A stretch of DNA of 64,000 nt from Ignavibacteria bacterium (GTDB taxonomy: Bacteria > Bacteroidota > Ignavibacteria > Tepidaquicellales > Tepidaquicellaceae). The stretch is from NCBI GenBank assembly GCA_016716125.1, contig JADJWZ010000011.1, positions 1 to 64,000 on the forward strand, read 5' to 3'. Made by a program: the position numbers and the translations under genes. Positions 1-8,750 of this stretch are shown in pieces; positions within the stretch are counted from its first letter, which is position 1; each line of letters opens with the position of its first letter. The notes under the pieces are model-generated. The model was not told where the DNA came from. It worked only from the letters and a program-made list of their open reading frames with translations, and searched no databases.

Positions 1-237
1 TCATCAACAGTCATCAAATATGACATTAAAAGACAAGGGAATGTAGAATTAAAATTATATGACATCACAGGAAAAATAGTAAGAACGCTTGTAAAAGAAG
101 TTCAGGAGCAGGGGAGTTACAGTGTTTTATTTTCTCCGGAAAGTAATGAGATGCAGTTACAGTCAGGAGTTTATTTTTATACTTTAAAATTTGATTTAAA
201 AAATATTATAACTAAAAAATTACTTTATATAAAATAA
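1..237 (+). CDS. C-terminal end of a T9SS-sorted protein (partial, 5' end outside window)
   Basis: The frame is open from base 1 to the TAA at 235-237 and gives 78 residues. The reading is a T9SS type A sorting domain: a beta-rich segment with 'VELKLYDITGKIVRTLVKE', then 'GSYSVLF', then 'SGVYFYTLKF', and a basic end 'TKKLLYIK'. In this family the tail directs export through the outer membrane by the type IX system, and is removed by PorU. The PNPFNP motif that normally starts the domain lies before the window edge. What the rest of the protein does cannot be seen. Confidence 0.85.
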   Translation, partial: SSTVIKYDIKRQGNVELKLYDITGKIVRTLVKEVQEQGSYSVLFSPESNEMQLQSGVYFYTLKFDLKNIITKKLLYIK

Positions 238-247
238 ATTTATAATT

Positions 248-400
248 ATGAAAAAATTAATAATGTTATTGGCAATTATTGCATTATGTAATTCAGCAAA
301 TAGTCAGATTACAAATGATTATCCATTTAAAACATTGTTAGATTCAAATAACAATTTATATTTAAGCGGTTATGGTAAATTTAATAACAAATTAATTTGA
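248..400 (+). pseudogene. Signal-peptide leader of the following beta-propeller gene, split off by a frameshift
   Basis: ATG at 248 opens 50 codons: a signal peptide (MKKLIMLLAIIALCNSANSQ) followed by 'LLDSNNNLYLSGYGKFNNKLI' and a TGA at 398-400. That sequence is the first strand pair of the same repeat seen in the next frame ('DESGNSYITGF'). The next ORF starts in the -1 frame at TTG 397 and has no export signal of its own. The two pieces are therefore best read as one gene broken near 383-400, by mutation or by a one-base sequence error. Recoding is possible, but no slippery sequence is evident here. Confidence 0.7.
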
Positions 401-2112
401 GTTATGAAAAATATAATACTGGGGTGAAAATTTTAATTTTCAAATGTTATAATAATCCTTTCGGAAATGACAGAGGAATGGACATTGTAATTGACGAAAG
501 CGGTAATTCTTATATTACAGGTTTCATATTTAATAACTTAACGCAAAGCAATGATATAATTGTTTTAAAATTTAATTCCTCAGGAACATTGAGCTGGGCA
601 AAAACTTATCATAATCCGGGTGATGATAAAGGATATGGAATAGATATTTATTTTGATTCAGGAATATTGGAAGGAATTTATATAACAGGTTTTAAAACTG
701 TGAATGATCAAAAGTCAATTTTTGTAAGTAAGCTCGATAACTTTGGTAAAATCACCTGGCAGCGCGATACTGCATTATATGGTAAGTATGATATTGCAAC
801 TGACATATTCGTCGATGCAGGTCATGTTTATACCTGCGGGTATTCATATCAGGGACCTGTATTCGGTGATGATATTTTCTTTATTACTCTTGATAAATTT
901 GACGGCTCCATTGGAACGAATGACATTCTCCTTCATAATATAGCAGGAAGTAATGAAAGACCGACTGCGTTTACTGTTGTAAATACTTCAAGAAATTATC
1001 TGTCAAAATCCCGCAGCTCCGTTACTTCCATATCGGATAATTTTTCTCAGACAACTATAACGCCGTCAATGTTTCTGACAGTATTTTATGACGAAGATCT
1101 GAATAATAAAGTAAATGAAAAATGGAGAAGATATTATTATAACAGAGGCATGAATGACAGGAATGTTCCGACTGCAATAACTTCAGACAGTCTTCAAAAT
1201 ATTTATGTAACGGGATATACAAGAAGCGAGACACCGGGTAATGATCTGGACTTTGTGACAACAAAGTATAAATTTCAGGACGGAAGCAACGCATGGAGCG
1301 GCAGCGGTATAAAATTTTATAATAATGATTCGATGACTTCATCCCAGTATAACGACCGTGCATCGGCAATAAAGCTTTCAAAGAACGGTTATATATTCGT
1401 AGCAGGAATGAGCGACGCTTCGCCTTACGGATATTCAATAGTATGTTATAAGCAGGAAACAACAATCGGTCCTCCGGTTCAGCGCTGGGTAAGGTCGTAC
1501 ATTCCTGATTTTCAAGAGCACGGCAATGTACCGGGATCACAAATGCAGCGCTGGGCGAATATAGAAGTTGACAGTTTCGGGAATCCGATACTCATAGCTA
1601 TGCAATGGGATGAAAACGGCGCAGAGTGGAAAGCGAGAAAGTATGACACGGACGGAAATATAATTTATACGATCGGTGAGGATGATAATAATATTAATTC
1701 AGATCAGTCTCTGCTTTCGTTTGAGTCCCGGAAAAGCACCGGAGACTCAAACGGGGGACAATCGAAAAAAATTAATTCCGAAAATATTTCAATTTCAAAT
1801 TCACAAATGAAAATTACGGATAAGAGTATTTTCGGAAATGAAGCGACAGATACAAAACTATTTCAGAACAAACCGAATCCATTCAATCCTTCGACAGAAA
1901 TTTCTTATAACGTTTCGACGGAAGCTTTTATAACGATAAAGATCTACAACCTGCTTGGACAGGAAGCGGCGTCACTTGTGAATGAGATGAAGCATTCCGG
2001 TATGTATAAAGTTACATTCGACGGATCAGCGCTGTCAAGCGGGATGTATTTTTATAAATTGTTTGTGAATGGCGCAACAGTTGATACAAAGCGGATGCTG
2101 CTGATGAAGTGA
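397..2112 (+). CDS. Secreted SBBP-like beta-propeller protein with T9SS type A sorting domain
   Basis: The ORF has 571 residues. Residues 1 to about 440 are repeats of the type 'D..GN.YITGF....D..V.KF...G...W...Y', as in SBBP-like seven-bladed propeller proteins of Bacteroidota. A Ser/Asn-rich linker follows at about 440-485. The last 80 residues are a T9SS type A sorting domain (NKPNPFNPSTEISY, then GQEAASLVNE, SGMYFYKL and the basic end KRMLLMK). The product should be exported and cleaved at the cell surface. The TTG at 397 is only the first possible start after an in-frame stop at 382; the real start is probably ATG 248 in the other frame. Ligand or function is not recognisable. Confidence 0.8.
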   Translation: MSYEKYNTGVKILIFKCYNNPFGNDRGMDIVIDESGNSYITGFIFNNLTQSNDIIVLKFNSSGTLSWAKTYHNPGDDKGYGIDIYFDSGILEGIYITGFKTVNDQKSIFVSKLDNFGKITWQRDTALYGKYDIATDIFVDAGHVYTCGYSYQGPVFGDDIFFITLDKFDGSIGTNDILLHNIAGSNERPTAFTVVNTSRNYLSKSRSSVTSISDNFSQTTITPSMFLTVFYDEDLNNKVNEKWRRYYYNRGMNDRNVPTAITSDSLQNIYVTGYTRSETPGNDLDFVTTKYKFQDGSNAWSGSGIKFYNNDSMTSSQYNDRASAIKLSKNGYIFVAGMSDASPYGYSIVCYKQETTIGPPVQRWVRSYIPDFQEHGNVPGSQMQRWANIEVDSFGNPILIAMQWDENGAEWKARKYDTDGNIIYTIGEDDNNINSDQSLLSFESRKSTGDSNGGQSKKINSENISISNSQMKITDKSIFGNEATDTKLFQNKPNPFNPSTEISYNVSTEAFITIKIYNLLGQEAASLVNEMKHSGMYKVTFDGSALSSGMYFYKLFVNGATVDTKRMLLMK

Positions 2113-2374
2113 CGATGCGATTAAATGTTTGCATTATATGATTGTAAAAAAACAATTAAAAATCCCGGAATTGATTTTAGTAGAAAAAAATATCGAAGAG
2201 ATGCCAATATTGGGTGGCTTTACTACAACTACATGATTTGATTTTTAAAAATGCGAAATTGAAAAATTGAATTTTGTTTTACTGCAGGACTTTAATTGAT
2301 TAGGATTTTGCAATTCTGAATTTGTAAATTCAAATGCATGGATGATATTTTTTAATAATAATTAACTGAATTTT

Positions 2375-2872
2375 ATGTTGTTTAAAAATGAATACAGAAT
2401 AGAATCATCAAGATTAAAAGGATATGATTATTCAAGTCCCGGTGCATATTTCATTACGATAAAAACGGCGAAGGGGGAATGTTTTTTCGGAGATGTTGAA
2501 AATGAAAAGATGGTGTTGAATGAAATCGGTAAAACCGCTACGGAATACTGGAAAGAAATTCCGGATCATTTTCCGTATGTAATTTTAGATGAATTCATTT
2601 TTATGCCGGATCATTTTCATGGTATTATTTTTCTGGATGAATATAAAACACTTCAAAAACGTCAGCCGGTCGGAGTTATCATCAATCAATTCAAACGCGC
2701 ATGTACAATACAGATCAGAAAATCTGAAATAAATTTCAAATGGCAGCCAAGATTTCATGATCATGTAATCAGAAATGAAAATGAATTGAACAGGATAAGA
2801 CAGTATATAATAGACAATCCAAAAAATTGGAAATCAGGTGACGAATTTAATTCAGATGAATTAACATTTTAA
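2375..2872 (+). CDS. REP-associated tyrosine transposase (RAYT, Y1_Tnp family)
   Basis: The 165-residue protein has the IS200-like single-strand transposase fold of RAYTs. The 'GAYFITIKT' strand is at about 23-31, the HUH motif at H80-F81-H82 within 'FMPDHFHGII', 'WQPRFHDHVIRNENELNRI' at 123-141, and the probable catalytic Tyr144 in 'RQYIIDNPKNW'. The length is normal. RAYTs are domesticated HUH nucleases thought to act on REP hairpins that carry a GTRG foot. An array of such hairpins starts about 100 bp downstream. The last 13 codons (KSGDEFNSDELTF) recur in degenerate form in every unit of that array. No terminal inverted repeats or partner genes were seen, so this is not a complete autonomous IS. 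Confidence 0.9.
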   Translation: MLFKNEYRIESSRLKGYDYSSPGAYFITIKTAKGECFFGDVENEKMVLNEIGKTATEYWKEIPDHFPYVILDEFIFMPDHFHGIIFLDEYKTLQKRQPVGVIINQFKRACTIQIRKSEINFKWQPRFHDHVIRNENELNRIRQYIIDNPKNWKSGDEFNSDELTF

Positions 2873-4092
2873 AAGAAATAGTGTAATCAAAAAAATGAAA
2901 TTGTATTTTATATCTGACGAAAAAATGCGCATTCATTTATTGCAATTGTCCGATATATTTTTTCCTACGCAATCGTAGAGACGCCCAAATTGGGCGTCTC
3001 TACAAATTAAAAAACAGGTGACGAATTTAATCAGAATGGATTAACATTTAATATAAAAATGGTGGAATCAAATAAATGAAATTGTATTGATAATCCGATA
3101 CAATAAACAATCGCTATCATCCAGTGCAATCGTTCAATATATTATTACCTACGCAATCGTAGAGACGCCCAATTTGGGCGTCTCTACAAATTAAAAAACA
3201 GGTGATGAATTTAATCCGGATGAATTCACATTATATATTTTTCCTACCCAATCGTAGAGACGCCCAAATTGGGCGTCTCTACAAATTAAAAAACAGGTGA
3301 CGAATTTAATCCGGATGAATTCACATTATATATTTTTTTCCTACGCAATCGTAGAGACGCCCAAATTGGGCGTCTCTACGAATTAAAAAACAGGTGACGA
3401 ATTTAATCCGGATGAATTCACATTATATATTTTTTTCCTACGCAACCGTAGAGACGCCCAAATTGGGCGTCTCTACAAATTAAAAAACAGGTGACGAATT
3501 TAATCCGGATGAATTCACATTATATATTTTTTCCTACGCAACCGTAGAGACGCCCAATCGTGAGACGCCCAAATTGGGCGTCTCTACAAAATTAAAATCT
3601 GGTGATGAATTTAATCCGGATGAATTCACTTAATATTATTTCTACCAATCGAGACGCCCAAATTGGGCGTCTCTAAATTAAAAAACAGGTGACGAATTTA
3701 ATCCGGATGAATTCACATTATATATTTTTTTCCTACGCAACCGTAGAGACGCCCAATCGTGAGACGCCCAAATTGGGCGTCTCTACAAAATTAAAATCTG
3801 GTGATGAATTTAATCCGTATGAATTCACATTATATATTTTTTTCCTACGCAATCGTAGAGACGCCCAAATTGGGCGTCTCTACAAATTAAAAAACAGGTG
3901 ACGAATTTAATCCGGATGAATTCACATTATATATTTTTTCCTACGCAACCGTAGAGACGCCCAAATTGGGCGTCTCTACAAATTAAAAAACAGGTGACGA
4001 ATTTAATCCGGATGAATTCACATTATATATTTTTTTCCTACGCAATCGTAGAGACGCCCAATCGTAGAGACGCCCAGATTGGGCGTCTCTAC
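2835..4092 (+). repeat. REP array: 11 units of RAYT 3'-tail plus palindrome
   Basis: Eleven copies of a unit are seen. Each begins with a copy of the RAYT 3' end (caggtgacgaattt..., at 2835, 3015, 3199, 3294, 3391, 3488, 3599, 3686, 3798, 3895 and 3991) and ends in a hairpin (2975-3003, 3159-3187, 3254-3282, 3351-3379, 3448-3476, 3544-3587, 3651-3674, 3743-3786, 3855-3883, 3951-3979, 4048-4092). The standard hairpin has perfect 14-base arms GTAGAGACGCCCAA and complement around one central base, with GTAG at the 5' foot. The first two periods are 180-184 bp. Later ones are mostly 95-97 bp through loss of an internal segment. Hairpins 6, 8 and 11 carry a partial extra arm, and hairpin 7 is eroded. 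Units 6-7 and 8-9 look like a block duplication about 199 bp apart. Short ORFs inside the array are repeat read-through, not genes. Confidence 0.92.
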
Positions 4093-4213
4093 GACAAAAA
4101 CAATTATTTGGTTGGTATTTTAGTATTGATCCGGCAGCGTCATTATTGTGAAATTTATTGTTTTTACAAATACAATGAATTATATTTATGACTAAAAATT
4201 ACAATACTACAGC

Positions 4214-5209
4214 ATGTCAGAAAATCTGATCGAAGTAAGAAATCTAAGAAAATATTTCCCAATAAAAAAAGGCGTTTTCTCAAAAACTATCGGCAATGTT
4301 AAAGCAGTCGATGATGTCTCTTTTTCAATTAAAAAAGGCGAGACACTTGGACTGGTAGGGGAGTCGGGATGCGGAAAGACAACGGTAGGAAGATCGATCT
4401 TAAGACTGATCGAGCCGACAGCCGGTGAAATTATTTTTGAAGGAAAGGATATTACGAACATATCAAGTCAGGAGCTTAAAACATACAGAAAGAAAATGCA
4501 GATCATTTTTCAGGATCCGTATTCTTCGCTGAATCCGCGTATCACAGTCGGCGGGATGCTGAATGAAATTCTGAAATTCCACGAGATAGCAGAAGGGGGA
4601 GCCGCAGAGAAAAGAGTAGAGCAATTGCTTGACACAGTGGGTTTAAGAAAAATTCACGCGCGAAGATATCCGCATGAATTTTCCGGCGGACAGAGACAAA
4701 GGATCGGAATTGCAAGAGCGCTTTCAGTGGAGCCGAAGTTTATAGTTTGTGACGAACCCGTTTCAGCACTTGACGTTTCAATTCAGTCGCAGATACTTAA
4801 TCTGCTTCAGGAACTTCAGAAAGAATTCGGAATTACTTACCTTTTTATATCACATGACCTTTCTGTAGTTGAACATATTTCCGACAGAGTATGCGTTATG
4901 TATCTTGGTCAGCTTGTAGAAATGGCAACAAGAGAAGCATTGTATCTGCAGCCGAATCACCCATATTCTCAGGCGCTGCTTTCCGCAGTACCGCTTCCTG
5001 ATCCGAGAAATAAATCCAAAAGAATTATACTTACAGGCGATGTGCCTTCGCCGGCGAATGTTCCGACCGGATGTTATTTTCATCCGAGATGTCCGAAAGT
5101 TTTTGAGGACTGTTCAACAATTCACCCGGTATTGGCGGGAACGGAGACTCACAGCCAAAGCTGTCTTTTATTTCCGGAAAGTTATCCGAAAAAAATAAAA
5201 GCCGCATAA
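4214..5209 (+). CDS. oppF: Oligopeptide ABC transporter ATP-binding protein (OppF/DppF type)
   Basis: 331 residues, the normal length. Walker A is GESGCGKTT at 49-57, the Q-loop is 'IIFQDPYSSLNP' near 97-108, the signature FSGGQRQR is at 156-163, Walker B is FIVCDEP at 177-182, and the H-loop is in 'LFISHDLSVV'. The C-terminal oligopeptide/dipeptide transporter extension ('GDVPSPANVPTGCYFHPRCP', with Cys residues near 290-300) is typical of OppD/OppF. It energises uptake with the permeases at 9492 and 10427. The usual OppD partner is not found here; upstream lies the REP array. Gene symbol is by family resemblance. Confidence 0.88.
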   Translation: MSENLIEVRNLRKYFPIKKGVFSKTIGNVKAVDDVSFSIKKGETLGLVGESGCGKTTVGRSILRLIEPTAGEIIFEGKDITNISSQELKTYRKKMQIIFQDPYSSLNPRITVGGMLNEILKFHEIAEGGAAEKRVEQLLDTVGLRKIHARRYPHEFSGGQRQRIGIARALSVEPKFIVCDEPVSALDVSIQSQILNLLQELQKEFGITYLFISHDLSVVEHISDRVCVMYLGQLVEMATREALYLQPNHPYSQALLSAVPLPDPRNKSKRIILTGDVPSPANVPTGCYFHPRCPKVFEDCSTIHPVLAGTETHSQSCLLFPESYPKKIKAA

Positions 5210-5293
5210 ACATAATGAATGTTTTTTTCGGGTTGTAAAAAAATTTGAAGTATAGAAAATTTACACACAAAATAAAATTTGAAATGATTCCGG

Positions 5294-5333
5294 ACGGCTG
5301 TTTGTCAGTATGATAATCAGCCGTTTATTTTTT
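5294..5333 (+). terminator. Probable rho-independent terminator after oppF
   Basis: Arms ACGGCTG (5294-5300) and CAGCCGT (5318-5324) are followed by TTATTTTTT. The loop is long (17 bases), so strength is uncertain. It would separate the ATPase gene from the binding-protein genes. Confidence 0.5.
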
Positions 5334-5396
5334 ACATATGTTTAGTATTATATGACAGATCAAAAATGTATTTTTATTATCAATAAAGTAAAGTAA

Positions 5397-7127
5397 ATGA
5401 ATAAATTAATATCAGCTTTTTTATTATTCAGTTTAATTATACTCAGCGGATGCGGTAAGAAGGAAGAAGCGGTTATGACTGACCTTCCCGGAGGTATACG
5501 CGGGGGCGGAGTATACAGGATCAATGAACTTGAAAACATCAGGAGTCTCGATCCGGTAGGGATCAGCGATGTGGTATCGCATCACGTCGCCCATCAGATC
5601 TATGACGCGCTTGTCGATCTTGATACAAATCTTCACCTAAAACCGGATCTTGCAACACGCTGGGAAATTTCAGAAGACGGACTTACATATACTTTTCATT
5701 TGCGTGACGGCGTGAAGTTTCAGGATAATGCATGTTTTCCTGACGGGAAGGGAAGAGATCTGAAAGCGGCTGACGTTAAGTATTCATTTGAAAGAGTATG
5801 TGATCCGAGAGCCGGGACTTTGGGATATGATTATTTCAAAAATTATGTGGAAGGCGCAAAAGAATATTTTGATGAAATTTCTCTTTCGAGAAAAGAGAAC
5901 CGCGAACCAAATATAAATGAAGTAACGGGATATATTGCAAAAGATGATTCTACTTTTCAGATAAAACTTAAATCTCCTTTCGGTCCGTTTATATTTTATC
6001 TTACGCTTGCATATTCATACATAGTCCCGAGAGAAGCAGTAGAAAAATACGGCAAGGATTTTTTTCAGAATCCTGTCGGCACGGGACCGTTTATTTTCAC
6101 AGACTGGAAACCTGACCTTGAGCTGAATTTAAAAAGGAATCCGAATTACTGGGCAAAGGATGAACATGGCAATCAGCTTCCGTATCTTGAAGGCGTTAAA
6201 TTCAAATTCATAAAAGAGCTTTCGCAGCAGATGCTTGAATTCCAGAACGGTAATCTTGATGAATGTTACAGACTGCCGAATGAATCATTTAAAGAAATTG
6301 TAACTCCGAAAAAAACACTTGCACCGCAGTATGAAAAATTCAGACTGCAGAGAGTTCCTTCTCTCGGTTCGGCGTATTACGGATTTCTTACCACGGGGAA
6401 AATTTATAATGACGTGAAAGTCAGACAGGCGTTTAACTATGCAATTGACAGAAATAAGATACTGAAATTTGTTTTAAACGGTCAGGGATTTATGGGAGCT
6501 TTCCATGGGTTGGTTCCACCTGCAATGCCTGATTATGATATCAATAAAATCAAAGGATATGATTTTAATCTTGAGAAAGCGAAGCAGCTAATGACTGAAG
6601 CGGGATATCCGGACGGCAAAGGATTTCCTGAAGCTGTGCTGCAGATAAATTCCGGCGGAGACAGGAATATACAGATCGCTGAGTCTATTCAGAATATGCT
6701 TAAAGAAATTGGCGTAAATATGAAGCTGAACATAATGCAGTTCGCGCAGCATCTGGATAATGTGGATGCCGGAAGGGCGGATTTTTACAGAGCGGGATGG
6801 GTGGGGGATTATCCCGATCCCGAGAATTTTTTGAATCTCTTTTACGGAAAAAATGTGCCGAAAGACCCTACGCAGATCAGTCCCGTGAATTCGACAAGAT
6901 TTCAGGATGCAAAATATGATGAGCTTTATGAAAAGGCAATTTCGATCTCTGATCTTAAAGAAAGATATGAATATTATTATCAGGCGGAGCAGATCGCTGT
7001 TGATAAAGCTCCGATGATATTCATATATTACGATGAGCATTACAGACTGCTTCAGCCGTATGTAAACGGTTACGGACTTGATCCGATGCACAGGGTGAAT
7101 TTCAGGACGCTATGGCTGAATCAATGA
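5397..7127 (+). CDS. oppA: Oligopeptide-binding lipoprotein (SBP_bac_5 family, OppA/DppA-like)
   Basis: 576 residues. The N-terminus is a lipoprotein signal with lipobox ILSGC (Cys19), so the protein is probably anchored in the inner membrane facing the periplasm. Family 5 solute-binding signatures are present: 'SLDPVGISD', 'LVDLDTNLHLKPDLATRWEISEDGLTYTFHLRDGVKFQDN', 'AADVKYSFERV', 'NPVGTGPFIFTDW', 'LKRNPNYW', 'VRQAFNYAIDR' and 'FYRAGWVGDYPDPENFL'. It should deliver peptides to the permeases at 9492-11509. A close paralogue starts 45 bp downstream. Exact ligand is unknown. Confidence 0.88.
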   Translation: MNKLISAFLLFSLIILSGCGKKEEAVMTDLPGGIRGGGVYRINELENIRSLDPVGISDVVSHHVAHQIYDALVDLDTNLHLKPDLATRWEISEDGLTYTFHLRDGVKFQDNACFPDGKGRDLKAADVKYSFERVCDPRAGTLGYDYFKNYVEGAKEYFDEISLSRKENREPNINEVTGYIAKDDSTFQIKLKSPFGPFIFYLTLAYSYIVPREAVEKYGKDFFQNPVGTGPFIFTDWKPDLELNLKRNPNYWAKDEHGNQLPYLEGVKFKFIKELSQQMLEFQNGNLDECYRLPNESFKEIVTPKKTLAPQYEKFRLQRVPSLGSAYYGFLTTGKIYNDVKVRQAFNYAIDRNKILKFVLNGQGFMGAFHGLVPPAMPDYDINKIKGYDFNLEKAKQLMTEAGYPDGKGFPEAVLQINSGGDRNIQIAESIQNMLKEIGVNMKLNIMQFAQHLDNVDAGRADFYRAGWVGDYPDPENFLNLFYGKNVPKDPTQISPVNSTRFQDAKYDELYEKAISISDLKERYEYYYQAEQIAVDKAPMIFIYYDEHYRLLQPYVNGYGLDPMHRVNFRTLWLNQ

Positions 7128-7170
7128 TCAATTTTCAATTATCAATTATCAATTATCAATGATCAATGAT
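7126..7170. repeat. Short tandem heptamer repeats (ATCAATT-like) between the two oppA paralogues
   Basis: The 45-bp gap holds imperfect 7-base repeats (ATCAATT / ATCAATG). The repeat abuts the stop of the first paralogue and the start of the second. Confidence 0.7.
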
Positions 7171-7172
7171 AG

Positions 7173-8669
7173 ATGATAAATAATAAATTAAAAAAACAAA
7201 TTATTGATTTGAAATATTTAGTATTAATACTGGCAGCAGTTTCAATCCATCTGCATGGATGCGGAGATAAGGAAACCGAAAATATAGTGCAGCTCAAAGG
7301 CGGAATAAAGGGCGGCGGAGTTTACAGGATAAATGAACTTGAAAATGTAAGAAGCCTTGACCCTGTAAGGATAAATGACAATGTCTCGCATCATGTTGCG
7401 CATCAGATCTATGATCTTTTAATTGATCTCGATAAGGATCTTAACATTGTGCAGGATCTTTCACACAGATATGAAATTTCCGAAGACGGACTGCTCTATA
7501 CTTTTTATCTGAGGAAAGGCGTAAAGTTTCAGGATAACGCATGTTTCCCGGACGGAAAAGGAAGAGAGATGACAGCTGCGGATGTTAAGTATTCATTTGA
7601 CAGAGTTTGTGATCCGAGGACAGGCACTTTAGGATTTGATTATTTTAAGAATTACGTGGAAGGCGCAGTTGAATTTCATGAAGAAGTAACTATCGCCGGC
7701 AGAGAATCGCGCGATCCAAAATTCTCAGGCGTGAGCGGTTATATTGCAAAAGATGACACAACATTTCAGATAAAGCTGACAAAACCATTCGGACCTTTTA
7801 TATATTATCTCTGTCTTGGTTTTTCATACATTGTTCCGAGGGAAGCGGTTGAAAAATACGGACAGGATTTCTTTCAGAATCCTGTAGGGACCGGACCTTT
7901 CATTTTTGTTGACTGGAAACAGGATCTCGAACTTAATTTAAAAAAGAACCCCGGCTACTGGAATAAGGATGAATTCGGAAATCAGCTGCCGTATCTCGAC
8001 GGAGTAAAATTTAAATTCCTGAAAGAAACTTCACAGCAGATGCTTGAATTTCAAAACGGCAATCTTGACGAATGTTACAGAGTGCCGAATGAATCATTTA
8101 AGGCAATTGTAACTCCGGAAAAAACTCTTACTCCGGAATATTCAAAATTTGCTCTACAGAAAGTCCCTTCGCTTTCGATACAGTTCTACGGATTTCTGAC
8201 AACCGGAAAAATATTCAACAATGAAAAAGTCAGACAGGCATTTAATTATGCAATTGACAGGGATAAGATACTAAAGTTTGTATTAAACGGTCAGGGCTAT
8301 ATGGGAGCGGTTTACGGTATTGTGCCGCCCTCTATGCCGGATTATGATGTTGAGAAAATAAACGGATACAGATTTGATCTTGAGAAGGCAAAACTTCTGA
8401 TGAAGGAGGCCGGTTATCCCGACGGCGCCGGATTTCCGGAAGCTGTCCTGCAGATCAATTCAGGCGGGGACAGGAATATTCAGATCGCCGAATCAATACA
8501 GAATATGCTGAAGGAGATCGGTGTGAACATGAAGCTGAATATTTTACAGTTTGCTCAGCATCTGGATAATACTGAAGAGGATTATATGCTGCTTCAGTCA
8601 TATGTAAAGGGTTATTATCTTGATCCGATGCATCGTGTGAATTTTAGACATTTATGGCTTGATAAATAG
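7173..8669 (+). CDS. Second oligopeptide-binding lipoprotein paralogue with internal deletion
   Basis: 498 residues with lipobox LHGC. It matches the 5397-7127 product closely from 'GGIKGGGVYRINELE' to 'LQFAQHLDN', and again from 'LLQSYVKGYYLDPMHRVNF' to the end. Between these blocks the first paralogue has about 90 residues ('VDAGRADFYRAGWVGDYPD' to 'APMIFIYY') and this one has a single Thr. An in-frame loss of about 89 codons fits the length difference once the longer N-terminus is counted. The missing part belongs to the lobe closing over the peptide, so binding is probably impaired or changed. The frame is intact, so the protein may still be made. Confidence 0.8.
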   Translation: MINNKLKKQIIDLKYLVLILAAVSIHLHGCGDKETENIVQLKGGIKGGGVYRINELENVRSLDPVRINDNVSHHVAHQIYDLLIDLDKDLNIVQDLSHRYEISEDGLLYTFYLRKGVKFQDNACFPDGKGREMTAADVKYSFDRVCDPRTGTLGFDYFKNYVEGAVEFHEEVTIAGRESRDPKFSGVSGYIAKDDTTFQIKLTKPFGPFIYYLCLGFSYIVPREAVEKYGQDFFQNPVGTGPFIFVDWKQDLELNLKKNPGYWNKDEFGNQLPYLDGVKFKFLKETSQQMLEFQNGNLDECYRVPNESFKAIVTPEKTLTPEYSKFALQKVPSLSIQFYGFLTTGKIFNNEKVRQAFNYAIDRDKILKFVLNGQGYMGAVYGIVPPSMPDYDVEKINGYRFDLEKAKLLMKEAGYPDGAGFPEAVLQINSGGDRNIQIAESIQNMLKEIGVNMKLNILQFAQHLDNTEEDYMLLQSYVKGYYLDPMHRVNFRHLWLDK

Positions 8670-8674
8670 GATTG

Positions 8675-8704
8675 AACTCATTAGTTTAGTTGAGTTTTTT
8701 TAAA
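8675..8704 (+). terminator. Possible terminator after the second binding-protein gene
   Basis: Arms AACTCA (8675-8680) and TGAGTT (8691-8696) run straight into a T-rich stretch. The stem is short. Confidence 0.45.
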
Positions 8705-8750
8705 GGAAGGGCTACATTTAAAATTAGTTTATAAATTAAAAAGATCATTA

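Noticed and set aside
1055..1540. Minus-strand ORF within the propeller gene
   Set aside because: Antisense shadow of a repeat-containing coding region without its own start signal or similarity.
2950..4092. CRISPR array
   Set aside because: The spaced units are themselves repeats of the RAYT tail, the repeat is a perfect palindrome, and no cas genes are present.
3689..4191. Short ORFs of 65-70 codons in the REP array
   Set aside because: They are read-through of repeat units, change with unit spacing, and have no start signals.
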